Assembly (NCBI GenBank): GCA_027005175.1
Contig: JALTMC010000156.1
Coordinates: 1 to 7,119 of the forward strand
DNA length: 7,119 nt
Reading direction: 5' to 3'
From: Myxococcales bacterium
GTDB taxonomy: Bacteria > Myxococcota_C > UBA6777
Positions 1 through 5,897 of this stretch are shown here, piece by piece. The position numbers and the translations under genes were made by a program. Position 1 is the first letter of the stretch. Every line of letters starts with the position of its first letter. The notes under the pieces are model-generated. The model had not been told where the DNA came from and searched no databases. It saw only the letters and a program-made list of their open reading frames with translations.

Positions 1-2
1 CC

Positions 3-1211
3 GTTTCTCCCTGCCCAACTCATCCAACACAAGCACTTTTCGATCTAAGGATCCCACCTATCAAAAATTGGAGATTCAGAGGAATCACGCCCATCGCAAC
101 AGACGGAGAGTCCCTATTTTTTGGGGTGAAAATCATGCGAGCATCTACATCTGGTTTAACATCAACAAGATTGTATGCTATTACTTCTAAAGGGAGATTA
201 CTGTGGTCTAAGCTTTTCAAGTTTGTATTTCCGTATCCCGTCATTACAGTCAACAAAAACATTGTCATCGCAGGAAACGGTGCAGATATACGCAGTGGCA
301 GAAAAGTCTCTAATATATATCTGGTAAACCGAAAAACAGCAGATGCTTTTTGGAACACGACGATTCATGGAGAACTTCTGGGCAGGCCTTCTACTTCTGC
401 CGATACGCTCTATATCGCAGACAAAAACTTATATGCTATTGAGTTAGCATCAGGAAAAATCAAGTGGAAAGTTTCGCTAGATGATGGAACAACATCAAGA
501 TTTCCGTTTCGAAGAGAGTTTTCACCCGTTGTTGGTAAAGAAAACATCTACATCAGTTCAAACACGGGTAGTATCTTAGCCTTTGACAAAAGTGGAAAGA
601 AGAAGTGGTCTGTTCCTATCCCCACAAATGTTCCCAGGCGGCGGTTTCATCAAATGACAGCCATCGGAAAGGACGGAAATCTGTACATCGCAAGTCGCTA
701 TGTTCTGTTCTCTATTTCTCCTAATGGAAAGATACTCTGGAAGTATTATAAACAACATCCTATAAGTTCACTAGACGAGTTCACGATCGATAAAAAGGGA
801 AATCTTTATATTTCTCAAAGTAGCAACCAGGAGCTAACTTTATTAGCTCTTTCCTCTGATGGAATTGTTCGACAGAAGCTATCTTTTGCTGAGAATATCA
901 TCATAGGACCACCTCCCTCCATACATAAAAATGGCCTTGTATATCTAGGGACTTGCGGACTTTTAACATGTTTAAGACTAGTGGGCTTTGATGGCAAGCG
1001 AAAGAAGGTATATTATGGTTATGGTCGGAATATGTACCCTGCATACAATCAAATAACTAGCTCAGGGCATTATCTTTTATGGGTTACCGATCTCACATAC
1101 AAAGATGGAATTCGTTTTGTTTTAATTTCTGTGAATTTGGGTATCTCAAAACTTACAGGTCTCTGGCCAGCATTCTACAAAAACAGTCGCTTATCCTCCA
1201 GTGCTGAGTAG
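3..1211 (+). CDS. PQQ-like beta-propeller repeat protein, 5'-truncated by the window edge
   Basis: The frame is open from the first codon of the window to the TAG at 1209-1211, so the start lies upstream; the ATG at 126 is internal, because the residues before it (NWRFRGITPIATDGESLFFG) already form a propeller strand. About 402 residues are visible. Seven or so blades can be recognised by the recurring pattern 'LYAI..-G-K-W': RLYAITSKGRLLW, NIYLVNRKTADAFW, NLYAIELASGKIKW, SILAFDKSGKKKW, VLFSISPNGKILW, TLLALSSDGIVRQ and a degenerate RLVGFDGKRKK. The C-terminus, GLWPAFYKNSRLSS, resembles the 'WPMF..D..hTG' closing motif common in these proteins. Family members act as extracytoplasmic scaffolds or, when they bind PQQ, as dehydrogenases; no dehydrogenase active-site motif is visible here, so a structural or binding role is more likely. 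Any signal peptide would be in the missing part. The 3' end abuts a mobile-element graveyard, but the protein end looks natural. Family call is fairly sure, function unknown. Confidence 0.88.
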   Translation, partial: VSPCPTHPTQALFDLRIPPIKNWRFRGITPIATDGESLFFGVKIMRASTSGLTSTRLYAITSKGRLLWSKLFKFVFPYPVITVNKNIVIAGNGADIRSGRKVSNIYLVNRKTADAFWNTTIHGELLGRPSTSADTLYIADKNLYAIELASGKIKWKVSLDDGTTSRFPFRREFSPVVGKENIYISSNTGSILAFDKSGKKKWSVPIPTNVPRRRFHQMTAIGKDGNLYIASRYVLFSISPNGKILWKYYKQHPISSLDEFTIDKKGNLYISQSSNQELTLLALSSDGIVRQKLSFAENIIIGPPPSIHKNGLVYLGTCGLLTCLRLVGFDGKRKKVYYGYGRNMYPAYNQITSSGHYLLWVTDLTYKDGIRFVLISVNLGISKLTGLWPAFYKNSRLSSSAE

Positions 1212-1224
1212 AAAAACCTCAGTG

Positions 1225-1501
1225 ACACTAACCGTGGGGACATGGCAGGAGAGTTCTCCCAGTGCCTGGAGTTTTCCTCTTCGAGTTGGTACTCCTATAA
1301 CCATATCTTAGACAGGCATCCCCGGACTCGTGTAACGAGGCCGAAACAGGTTCACTTGCGTTACGGCTGATGTCTTCGCTACATGAGTGCTTCAGGATTG
1401 GGGTTGCCCTTGTTCCCGCCCATGCAGCTACATGTTGAACAGGCTATTACATGATAAACTCCTTACAGTTTATAAGAACGACCAGGCTTATCCTGGCGCA
1501 C
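1225..1501 (-). mobile_element. Probable group II intron remnant (5' part of domain I only)
   Basis: Read on the minus strand, a segment starts at 1501 with GTGCGCC, matching the GUGYG 5'-end consensus of group II introns. It is followed at once by a hairpin CCAGG-n5-CCTGG (1482-1496) and another ATAAACT-n6-AGTTTAT (1454-1473). Further in are CCGTAACGCAAGTGAACC (about 1344-1361) and a nested hairpin GGCA/GGAGA...TCTCC/TGCC (1244-1266), in the style of domain I. About 265 nt in, CCCACG (1233-1238) can pair with CGTGGG in the flanking 5' exon (1505-1510), about where an EBS would sit, although it is displaced by about 3 nt from the canonical IBS1 register. There is no reverse-transcriptase/maturase ORF and no domain V; the beta-propeller gene begins within about 15-20 nt of the inner edge. 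The inner boundary is approximate. Identification rests on recognition of motifs, not alignment, so it is moderate. Confidence 0.55.
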
Positions 1502-1633
1502 CGACCCACGAGATGCGCAACCAGGACACTTCTACTTGGAAATGTAATATTTCTGGATAGTTACAAACTCTGGCCTTCCACCTCACGTTTTTACTCCGCG
1601 AGATGAACATCATGGTGAAGAAGTTCATACGCT
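1502..1633. other. Non-coding spacer between intron remnant and transposase relic
   Basis: This stretch would be the 5' exon of the intron remnant (minus strand) and the leader of the transposase relic (plus strand). No gene, clear promoter or IS terminal repeat was seen. A short plus-strand frame beginning at ATG 1603 runs into the transposase relic and stops near 1668; it may be the displaced N-terminus of that transposase. Confidence 0.4.
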
Positions 1634-2182
1634 GTGAGTTCAGAGCCTTTTCTCAAATGCTTCTTTGAGCGTCTGGACCCCTGTCAACAAGCATTGATGG
1701 GAGTTTGGGGGCGCGACAAGACTCCTCACCGTTCCGCTTTGAGCCGTTTTCTGGCTGCCGTGTCTTCGCAAGAGTTAGAACCGCTTCGTTCTCTGTTTCG
1801 CACTCACTTACACACTCACGGCACCCCACTGGAAAATTGTGGTGGCCTTTATTCTCGGACAGGGCAACGTCATTTGATGTTTGATATTGATGGGACAAAA
1901 AAAGCTGTTCGCCAGCGTTCCTTGGCAGAAGGTGATGAACACCCTCAGGTGCGAAGGCATGGGAAAGACGCCTGCAGTTCAGGACGTGCTGGACGAAAGC
2001 GAGGAGAGATAATCCGAAACCGTACCACAGTCATACAGTCTCATACCAGCGAGTGGTTGGGGACTTTTGGAAATACTGGAAATGAAAGACCCACACTGGG
2101 GTTGCAACCTAGGAAGTCCGTAACCAGGGTTTCTGCTTCCACATCGAATCCTATCCATCATCGACGCTTGTCACAATCATAG
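1634..2182 (+). pseudogene. Broken IS transposase, N-terminal part (DDE-type, family not named)
   Basis: Residues 12-150 of this frame read like the start of a widespread IS transposase: LDPCQQALMGVWGRDKTPHRS, then LSRFLAAV, CGGLYSRTGQRHLMFDIDGT, AVRQRSL, GRAGRKRGEIIRNRTTVIQSH and WLGTFGNTGN. The FDIDGT segment (residues 83-88) is a plausible position for a catalytic Asp. After residue 150 (position 2083) the recognisable sequence stops and the remaining 32 residues (Arg/Ser/Thr-rich) look like out-of-frame translation; the other two plus frames hit stops within about 55 nt. The rest of the catalytic domain is missing. The GTG at 1634 has no convincing ribosome binding site, and the neighbouring frame starting at ATG 1603 (ending ...CEFRAFSQMLL) could hold the original N-terminus, which would imply a frameshift near 1650. 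No inverted-repeat ends or target duplication were found. It is unlikely to encode an active enzyme. I am confident it is a transposase relic, not of the exact IS family. Confidence 0.7.
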
Positions 2183-2209
2183 GCTAGCTGAAAGCCCTGC
2201 GTTCGCGTA

Positions 2210-2233
2210 TTTTTTGGAAGGCTTCCCAAAAAA
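2210..2233. repeat. Hairpin with T-run on the 5' arm and A-run on the 3' arm
   Basis: Six Ts, then GGAA, a GGC loop, TTCC, one bulged C and six or more As form a roughly 10-bp hairpin. It lies 33 nt beyond the stop codon of the minus-strand M28 gene and about 30 nt past the end of the open transposase-relic frame. On both strands the U-run precedes the stem and the A-run follows it, which is the reverse of a canonical rho-independent terminator, so I call it an inverted repeat. It may still protect or end the M28 transcript 3' end, or be an element boundary. Confidence 0.55.
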
Positions 2234-2265
2234 AGATAGCTTTGAAATGTGGTAAGGATGTTGTT

Positions 2266-3342
2266 TTAGGGAAGATGCATGACAGCCCAGAATACACCGC
2301 GAACAACATCGGCCATTTTGTCGAACTGAAGTGTATCGATCGTGTCTGTAGGTTTGTGGTAGTTGTGATTGCGAAAGAAAGCTGTATCCGTCACCATAAC
2401 AGCTGGATAGCCCTGTGCCCAATAATTGCGATGGTCGGAGAAGTCGATACCAGGTAAGGTGGCAGGTGCATTGAGAGAATACACAGGCAGGGGACTTCCA
2501 ACCTTCATCAATTGACGAATTTTCCGACTATAAGCTCGCCCAGATTTGCTTTGATCGCCCACCACCGCGATAAAGTTACCTGTGGTTGGGTACCAGAGAG
2601 AGAGCAAGCTCGAAGGAAAGGACTGCGTTCCTGGCTTGTCAGAGAAGTAACCGATCATCTCCAAAGAGATCATGATCGTCACGTCAACGCCGCTCTTCTT
2701 CAATGCGGTAGCATGGACCGCGCTACCCATCTGACTGGTCCCAAAATAAGGAGGCTCCTCCAATGTATAAGCGACCAGATCAATGCGGTGGGTCAGTTTG
2801 GATTTGTGTTCGTGCAACAGCCGAGAGAGTTCCAGTAAGCCTGCGATACCACTTGCGTTGTCATCAGCACCAGGCTGCTCACCACAGACGTCATAATGTG
2901 CACCAACAACAATCCGTGGGCCAGTAGCAGGCCCCACAAACGTCTGTACGTTCCGAAACGTACTCGCTCCACTTTTAAAGGTCTGATCGGATGCAGTGTA
3001 GCCCATTTTTTGCCACTGTGTACGAATATAGTCGGCTGTTTTATCGAGGGAGGCGAGATGGGCAACATTGCGAGGAGGGTTCATCGCCACCAGAGCACCA
3101 ACATGTTGCCGCAGCAGCGCAACCGAAACAGAGAGGGGCTTCGAAGGCCCTGAGTAAGCCTTGCCACCGGGAGTTCGCAACCAATAATATCCCCCGATAT
3201 AGCCAGAAAAAAGCAGCACAATCAGAACAATAAAGAAAAGCCACATCACACGTTTTACCTGTATTTGAGGAGAGAAGAAAGAATCGTTCTTCCGCTCTCT
3301 CGAAGAATTTGTTCCTTCATCGACATTCTCACTTATGCCCAT
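2266..3342 (-). CDS. Membrane-anchored M28-family zinc metallopeptidase
   Basis: The 358-residue protein has a charged cytoplasmic N-terminus (1-32), one hydrophobic helix (about 33-55, MWLFFIVLIVLLF...) and an M28 aminopeptidase-type domain (about 75-355), so it is probably tethered to the inner membrane with the catalytic domain outside. Zinc-site motifs appear in order: GAHYD (His149, Asp151), GADDNASG (Asp161), the Glu pair in YTLEEPP (Glu195 as general base, Glu196 as ligand), LEMIG (Glu228, where many members have Asp) and NYHKPTDT (His329). The FSDHRNYWAQGYPAVMVTDT segment (301-320) is also typical. All catalytic residues are present, so activity is expected: release of N-terminal residues from peptides, substrate unknown. 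The ATG at 3342 is preferred over an in-frame GTG at 3369 because AAGGTGAGG sits 9 nt before it; the GTG start would add nine residues read from the repeat cluster. It is transcribed divergently from the M48 gene. Glutaminyl-cyclase-like members of the clan also exist, but the visible motifs fit a peptidase best. Confidence 0.92.
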   Translation of the reverse strand: MGISENVDEGTNSSRERKNDSFFSPQIQVKRVMWLFFIVLIVLLFSGYIGGYYWLRTPGGKAYSGPSKPLSVSVALLRQHVGALVAMNPPRNVAHLASLDKTADYIRTQWQKMGYTASDQTFKSGASTFRNVQTFVGPATGPRIVVGAHYDVCGEQPGADDNASGIAGLLELSRLLHEHKSKLTHRIDLVAYTLEEPPYFGTSQMGSAVHATALKKSGVDVTIMISLEMIGYFSDKPGTQSFPSSLLSLWYPTTGNFIAVVGDQSKSGRAYSRKIRQLMKVGSPLPVYSLNAPATLPGIDFSDHRNYWAQGYPAVMVTDTAFFRNHNYHKPTDTIDTLQFDKMADVVRGVFWAVMHLP

Positions 3343-3351
3343 GTTACGATA

Positions 3352-3360
3352 CCTCACCTT
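3352..3360 (-). promoter_or_regulatory. Shine-Dalgarno of the M28 gene
   Basis: AAGGTGAGG on the minus strand, 9 nt before the ATG at 3342, decides that start over the upstream in-frame GTG at 3369. Its AAGGTG part coincides with the end of the most degenerate copy of the adjacent tandem repeat (TTGTAG/CTACAAGGTG). Confidence 0.65.
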
Positions 3361-3483
3361 GTAGCACACGACGGAAGAGTTTACACTTTATAGCACACAT
3401 GGATGCCAAAGAGTTTACAACTTGTAACACACATGGATGCCAAAGAGTTTACACCTTGTAACACACATGGATACCAAAGAGTT
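3355..3483. repeat. Tandem ~34-bp repeats with a TTACAAC-TTGTAA palindrome core
   Basis: Two complete 34-bp copies lie head to tail at 3394-3427 and 3428-3461, starting CACACATGGATGCCAAAGAG and ending in TTACA-n2-TTGTAA, and differ at one base. A partial third copy (3462-3483) matches through CCAAAGAGTT, and a degenerate ~30-bp copy precedes them (about 3365-3393, ending TTACACTTTATAG), itself preceded by CACCTTGTAG (3355-3364). The core of copy one, TTACAA-C-TTGTAA (3415-3427), is a perfect palindrome; copy two (3449-3461) has one mismatch. There are no unique spacers between copies, so this is not CRISPR. The cluster lies between the divergent M28 and M48 genes, closest to M28. It may be a multi-site operator (34 bp is about three helical turns) or a leftover end of a mobile element with iterated terminal repeats, as in the IS21 family. 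Confidence 0.9.
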
Positions 3484-3654
3484 GAGAGACAGATGCTGAA
3501 GGAGCCTTATCCTGGGTAATGGAGAGATTCGTTTCAGGGTGCCAGATTGGACCTTGCATTGCATCTTTGTTTTGGGGAGAATTTGTTGTCAGCACGAACC
3601 GATGATGATGGGTACAAGTTCACATTCGATTGACGACGAAGGAGTTGGAAGAAA
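3484..3654. other. Upstream region of the M48 lipoprotein gene
   Basis: About 170 nt between the tandem repeats and the M48 start. It must hold the M48 promoter, but I see no convincing -35/-10 pair; TTGCAT at about 3557 with a poor -10 is the best and is not worth calling. No ORF or hairpin of note. It ends in the M48 ribosome binding site. Confidence 0.4.
3639..3644 (+). promoter_or_regulatory. Shine-Dalgarno of the M48 gene
   Basis: AAGGAG lies 10 nt before the ATG at 3655, with a further purine-rich GGAAGAAAA directly before the start. It supports this ATG, which is also the start that gives a complete lipoprotein signal peptide. Confidence 0.7.
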
Positions 3655-4467
3655 ATGTTCAAAAAAATCGAGAAGAATACGTTACGAGTTGGAATAGTCT
3701 TACTTTTGGTGGTTGGCTTAAGTACCTTTGCTGTGGGTTGTTTGACAACAGCATCGGGGCGCAGAGCCTTTATTATCGTTCCTCAAGGCCAGATGCTCAC
3801 CTTGGGAGCACAGGCTTATGCCCAGATGAGAAAAAAGAACCGACGTTCCAGCAACACACAACTGGTCTCTGCTGTTCGTAGGATCGGCTGGCATATCGCC
3901 AAAGCCAGTGGAAAGAAGTACAAGTGGGAGTTTGAACCTTTCGATGCCCCAAAAACTGTCAATGCGTTTTGCCTTCCAGGAGGAAAAGTTGGCGTATATA
4001 CGGGAATTCTACCGATATCACGAACAAACGCGGGACTTGCAGCGATTATGGGGCATGAAGTTGCACATGCAGTGCTGCGGCATGGGGCTGAACGTATGAG
4101 CCAGCAGCTCGCTCTCAAAGGAGTCATGACGCTTGGCAGCGTGGTCTTTGGCAGCAGCAAGTACAAAGGCTTAATCATGGGTTCTCTTGGCTTGGGAGCT
4201 AAATTTGGGGTGTTGCTACCGTACAGTCGCAAGCACGAATCCGAAGCCGATCGCATCGGTCTCATTTATATGGCAAAAGCTGGTTACAACCCACGAGAAG
4301 CCGTAACCTTGTGGCAGCGCATGGCCAAGCAAGGAAAGACCCCTCCTGAGGTTATTTCGACACACCCCAACCCCTTGAATCGCTCAAAGGCTCTTGCTGC
4401 ACAGATCCCCTCCGTGATGAAATATTACCGGGCAGCACGTCGACAAAAGACGGTGATGCTGCGATAA
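3655..4467 (+). CDS. M48-family zinc metallopeptidase, lipoprotein (LoiP/YcaL/Oma1-like)
   Basis: The 270-residue protein starts with a lipoprotein signal: basic MFKKIEKNTLR, a hydrophobic core (12-27) and lipobox AVGC with the acylated Cys at 29; Leu follows, compatible with outer-membrane sorting in a diderm. The mature part is a compact M48C-type domain without the extra membrane helices of HtpX/Ste24. Motifs in order: NAFCLPGGKVGVYTGIL (103-119), HEVAH (His134, Glu135, His138; HExxH zinc site and catalytic Glu), RKHESEADRIG (192-202; Glu195 as third zinc ligand), AGYNPREAVTLWQRM (209-223) and STHPNPLNR (235-243), all standard for the family. The length is close to LoiP-like proteins. Such enzymes degrade misfolded envelope proteins and, as in BepA, assist outer-membrane assembly; that role here is inference. 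A short helix-rich Gly/Leu stretch (about 155-190) follows HExxH. It is divergent from the M28 peptidase gene and has its own ribosome binding site; the next gene follows after about 210 nt. Confidence 0.93.
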   Translation: MFKKIEKNTLRVGIVLLLVVGLSTFAVGCLTTASGRRAFIIVPQGQMLTLGAQAYAQMRKKNRRSSNTQLVSAVRRIGWHIAKASGKKYKWEFEPFDAPKTVNAFCLPGGKVGVYTGILPISRTNAGLAAIMGHEVAHAVLRHGAERMSQQLALKGVMTLGSVVFGSSKYKGLIMGSLGLGAKFGVLLPYSRKHESEADRIGLIYMAKAGYNPREAVTLWQRMAKQGKTPPEVISTHPNPLNRSKALAAQIPSVMKYYRAARRQKTVMLR

Positions 4468-4675
4468 TTCTACAGACTCATAGATTCTCACCTCAAAAAG
4501 CGTCTCCTCAGGTGGAAGAGTTCTACACAAAATATCTTTTAAGTTAGTAACTTGACCGACATCGTCCGTTTTCGTTCCCATAGAAAACTTGAAAAACGAG
4601 ATGTGTCCTGATATATTCAACGATAACAAGAGCATCCGTCTCAAATTTTTCGTGAGTAAATCTGGAGCAAACATC
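4468..4675. other. Intergenic region with short inverted repeats
   Basis: About 200 nt between the M48 gene and the tail-anchored-protein gene. It contains a weak CACCT...AGGTG hairpin (4489-4514) with no following T-run, and a small palindrome AAGTT-AGT-AACTT (4541-4553). The frame of the downstream gene is open here from an ATG at 4589, but that start lacks a good ribosome binding site. No clear terminator or promoter; the spacing suggests the downstream gene may have its own promoter. Confidence 0.4.
4664..4667 (+). promoter_or_regulatory. Shine-Dalgarno deciding the start of the tail-anchored protein
   Basis: GGAG lies 8 nt before the ATG at 4676. The alternative in-frame ATG at 4589 has only AACGAG directly beside it, so the shorter protein (361 residues instead of 390) is preferred. 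Confidence 0.55.
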
Positions 4676-5761
4676 ATGAGCGAGAATCGAGGACGTTCGG
4701 AGCAGACCAACTCTATGAAGTCAGCAGATCCGACATTTGTTCAGGCTGCCAAAAAAGACAAGGATAGTCGTTCGCCGATCTTGCAAGAATCATTTCTCAA
4801 ACAACTGACAGGCTCTCCTGGTAGAGGTCAGGGAGTTCCACAATCCAGGTTGAGCAAAGCTTCGCCTATTTCGAAGTCCAAAGGTCCGATCGCTGCGGGA
4901 GATGTGCTCTCAAAAGAGCAGACAGCCCCTGCATCCTTGGATGCATTGAGTCCTTGGAGTCAGCCTGGTTTGCCCAGTAGTTCCATGCATCCGTCTGGTC
5001 CAAGCTGGCCATCCGCTCCTGCCGCCAAGAGTTCGACTCCACTTGTAGACACCAACCTGCTAGAGCCACCTGCCCTTGTCAATGCACCTTCCTTACTGGA
5101 TTTAGAGAAGACTCCAGAGTCCACCGACATGATGGATCAGTTTCGCAGAGTGGTTTATCCACCGAAGGAAGGAACCCCCCACAGCGACATTTCACAACCA
5201 GAGATAGCGGAACGTACAAGTGTCACGGAGATGACCTCTTCTTTCTCAGAGGAGAAAAAACCCAAGAAGAAATCACTCTTTGATTCTTTTTCTGAAGATG
5301 CAGATGCTTCTTTTACAGGAATCGATCCCATTCCAGCTTATTTGAGGGCTGCCGTCAACAATGCATCCCGCGCTTCAGACACTTCTTTCTCGGCAGTCAC
5401 CCGACAAAAGAAGCTCAAAGAGATAACCTCCAGCTTTCGAACAGCTCGCTCCATTCATTTGCAGCCTCTTGCGCCACAAAAGGCTCCTGCACCGATGCGT
5501 GCTCCCCGTCAGGTAAGGCGTCAAACACAGCCAGTGATGTCCCACTTCCCCCTTCAAATGCCCGCATATGGGCATGCTGTTGCAGGGAACGTCTTTATGT
5601 ATCGTCCAAGAATTCCATCCCTGCGATGGGTCAAAGTAGATGACTCTGCCTTTCGCATCAATGAACTCACAGAGCAACTGGAAGAGTACGCTCCCTGGAT
5701 TGTGAGCTTCCTCTTCCTCATCGCTGGCTTCCTCGCAACCTTTATCCTCTTCAGCATCTAG
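4676..5761 (+). CDS. Unrecognised Ser/Pro/Ala-rich protein with C-terminal membrane anchor
   Basis: I do not recognise a family. The 361-residue protein has no signal peptide. Residues 1-200 are low-complexity and probably disordered, with many Ser, Pro, Ala and Lys (for example SSSMHPSGPSWPSAPAAKSS at 101-120) and a basic patch KKPKKK near 194-199. A moderately conserved-looking stretch follows (200-265, SLFDSFSEDADASF then IPAYLRAAVNNA), then an Arg/Pro/Gln/Met-rich linker (266-318) and a short acidic helix FRINELTEQLEEYAP (326-340). The protein ends with one hydrophobic helix at 341-361 (WIVSFLFLIAGFLATFILFS and a last Ile), leaving no residues after it: a tail-anchor arrangement with the long N-terminal part in the cytoplasm. 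It is in the same direction as the M48 gene, about 210 nt downstream, and converges with the next gene. A role as a membrane-tethered adaptor or a cell-envelope or secretion-apparatus accessory is possible but is guesswork. Confidence 0.8.
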   Translation: MSENRGRSEQTNSMKSADPTFVQAAKKDKDSRSPILQESFLKQLTGSPGRGQGVPQSRLSKASPISKSKGPIAAGDVLSKEQTAPASLDALSPWSQPGLPSSSMHPSGPSWPSAPAAKSSTPLVDTNLLEPPALVNAPSLLDLEKTPESTDMMDQFRRVVYPPKEGTPHSDISQPEIAERTSVTEMTSSFSEEKKPKKKSLFDSFSEDADASFTGIDPIPAYLRAAVNNASRASDTSFSAVTRQKKLKEITSSFRTARSIHLQPLAPQKAPAPMRAPRQVRRQTQPVMSHFPLQMPAYGHAVAGNVFMYRPRIPSLRWVKVDDSAFRINELTEQLEEYAPWIVSFLFLIAGFLATFILFSI

Positions 5762-5897
5762 TCTAACTTCGAGAATTCCCTCCCAGACTTCGTTGCCAAA
5801 CTCGTTGGTGTAGATCTCCTCTCCACTTGCATGAAATTAGAAAAAACTAGATGTTTGCCACAAAGTGAGTAGTGTAAAAAAGTCCAGCCAGTAACAA

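Noticed and set aside
1634-2182. Intact transposase or novel 182-residue protein
   Set aside because: The N-terminal 150 residues match a known transposase pattern and the tail is composition-shifted; there is no ribosome binding site and most of the catalytic domain is absent.
2210-2233. Rho-independent terminator
   Set aside because: On either strand the U-run comes before the stem and not after it.
3343-3369. GTG start at 3369 for the M28 peptidase
   Set aside because: The extra nine residues come from the repeat cluster, and AAGGTGAGG is correctly placed only for the ATG at 3342.
3366-3410. Sigma70-type promoter for the M28 gene (TTGGCA and TATAAA on the minus strand)
   Set aside because: The two hexamers are only 11 nt apart, far short of the usual 16-18, so they do not make a credible promoter.
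3355-3483. CRISPR array
   Set aside because: The repeats are directly adjacent at a 34-bp period with no unique spacers, there are fewer than four good copies, and no cas gene is nearby.
3816-4265. 149-codon minus-strand open frame opposite the M48 gene
   Set aside because: It lies wholly inside the well-supported M48 coding sequence, has no ribosome binding site or recognisable motif, and is best explained as an antisense shadow.
4589-4675. Longer N-terminus of the tail-anchored protein starting at ATG 4589
   Set aside because: GGAG with proper spacing precedes the ATG at 4676, whereas the upstream ATG has no good ribosome binding site, and the extra 29 residues look like translated leader.
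5762-5897. Terminator between the convergent genes
   Set aside because: The only complementarity (GTAGT/ACTAC around 5865-5903) is short with a long loop and extends to the stop of the minus-strand gene; no T-run follows.
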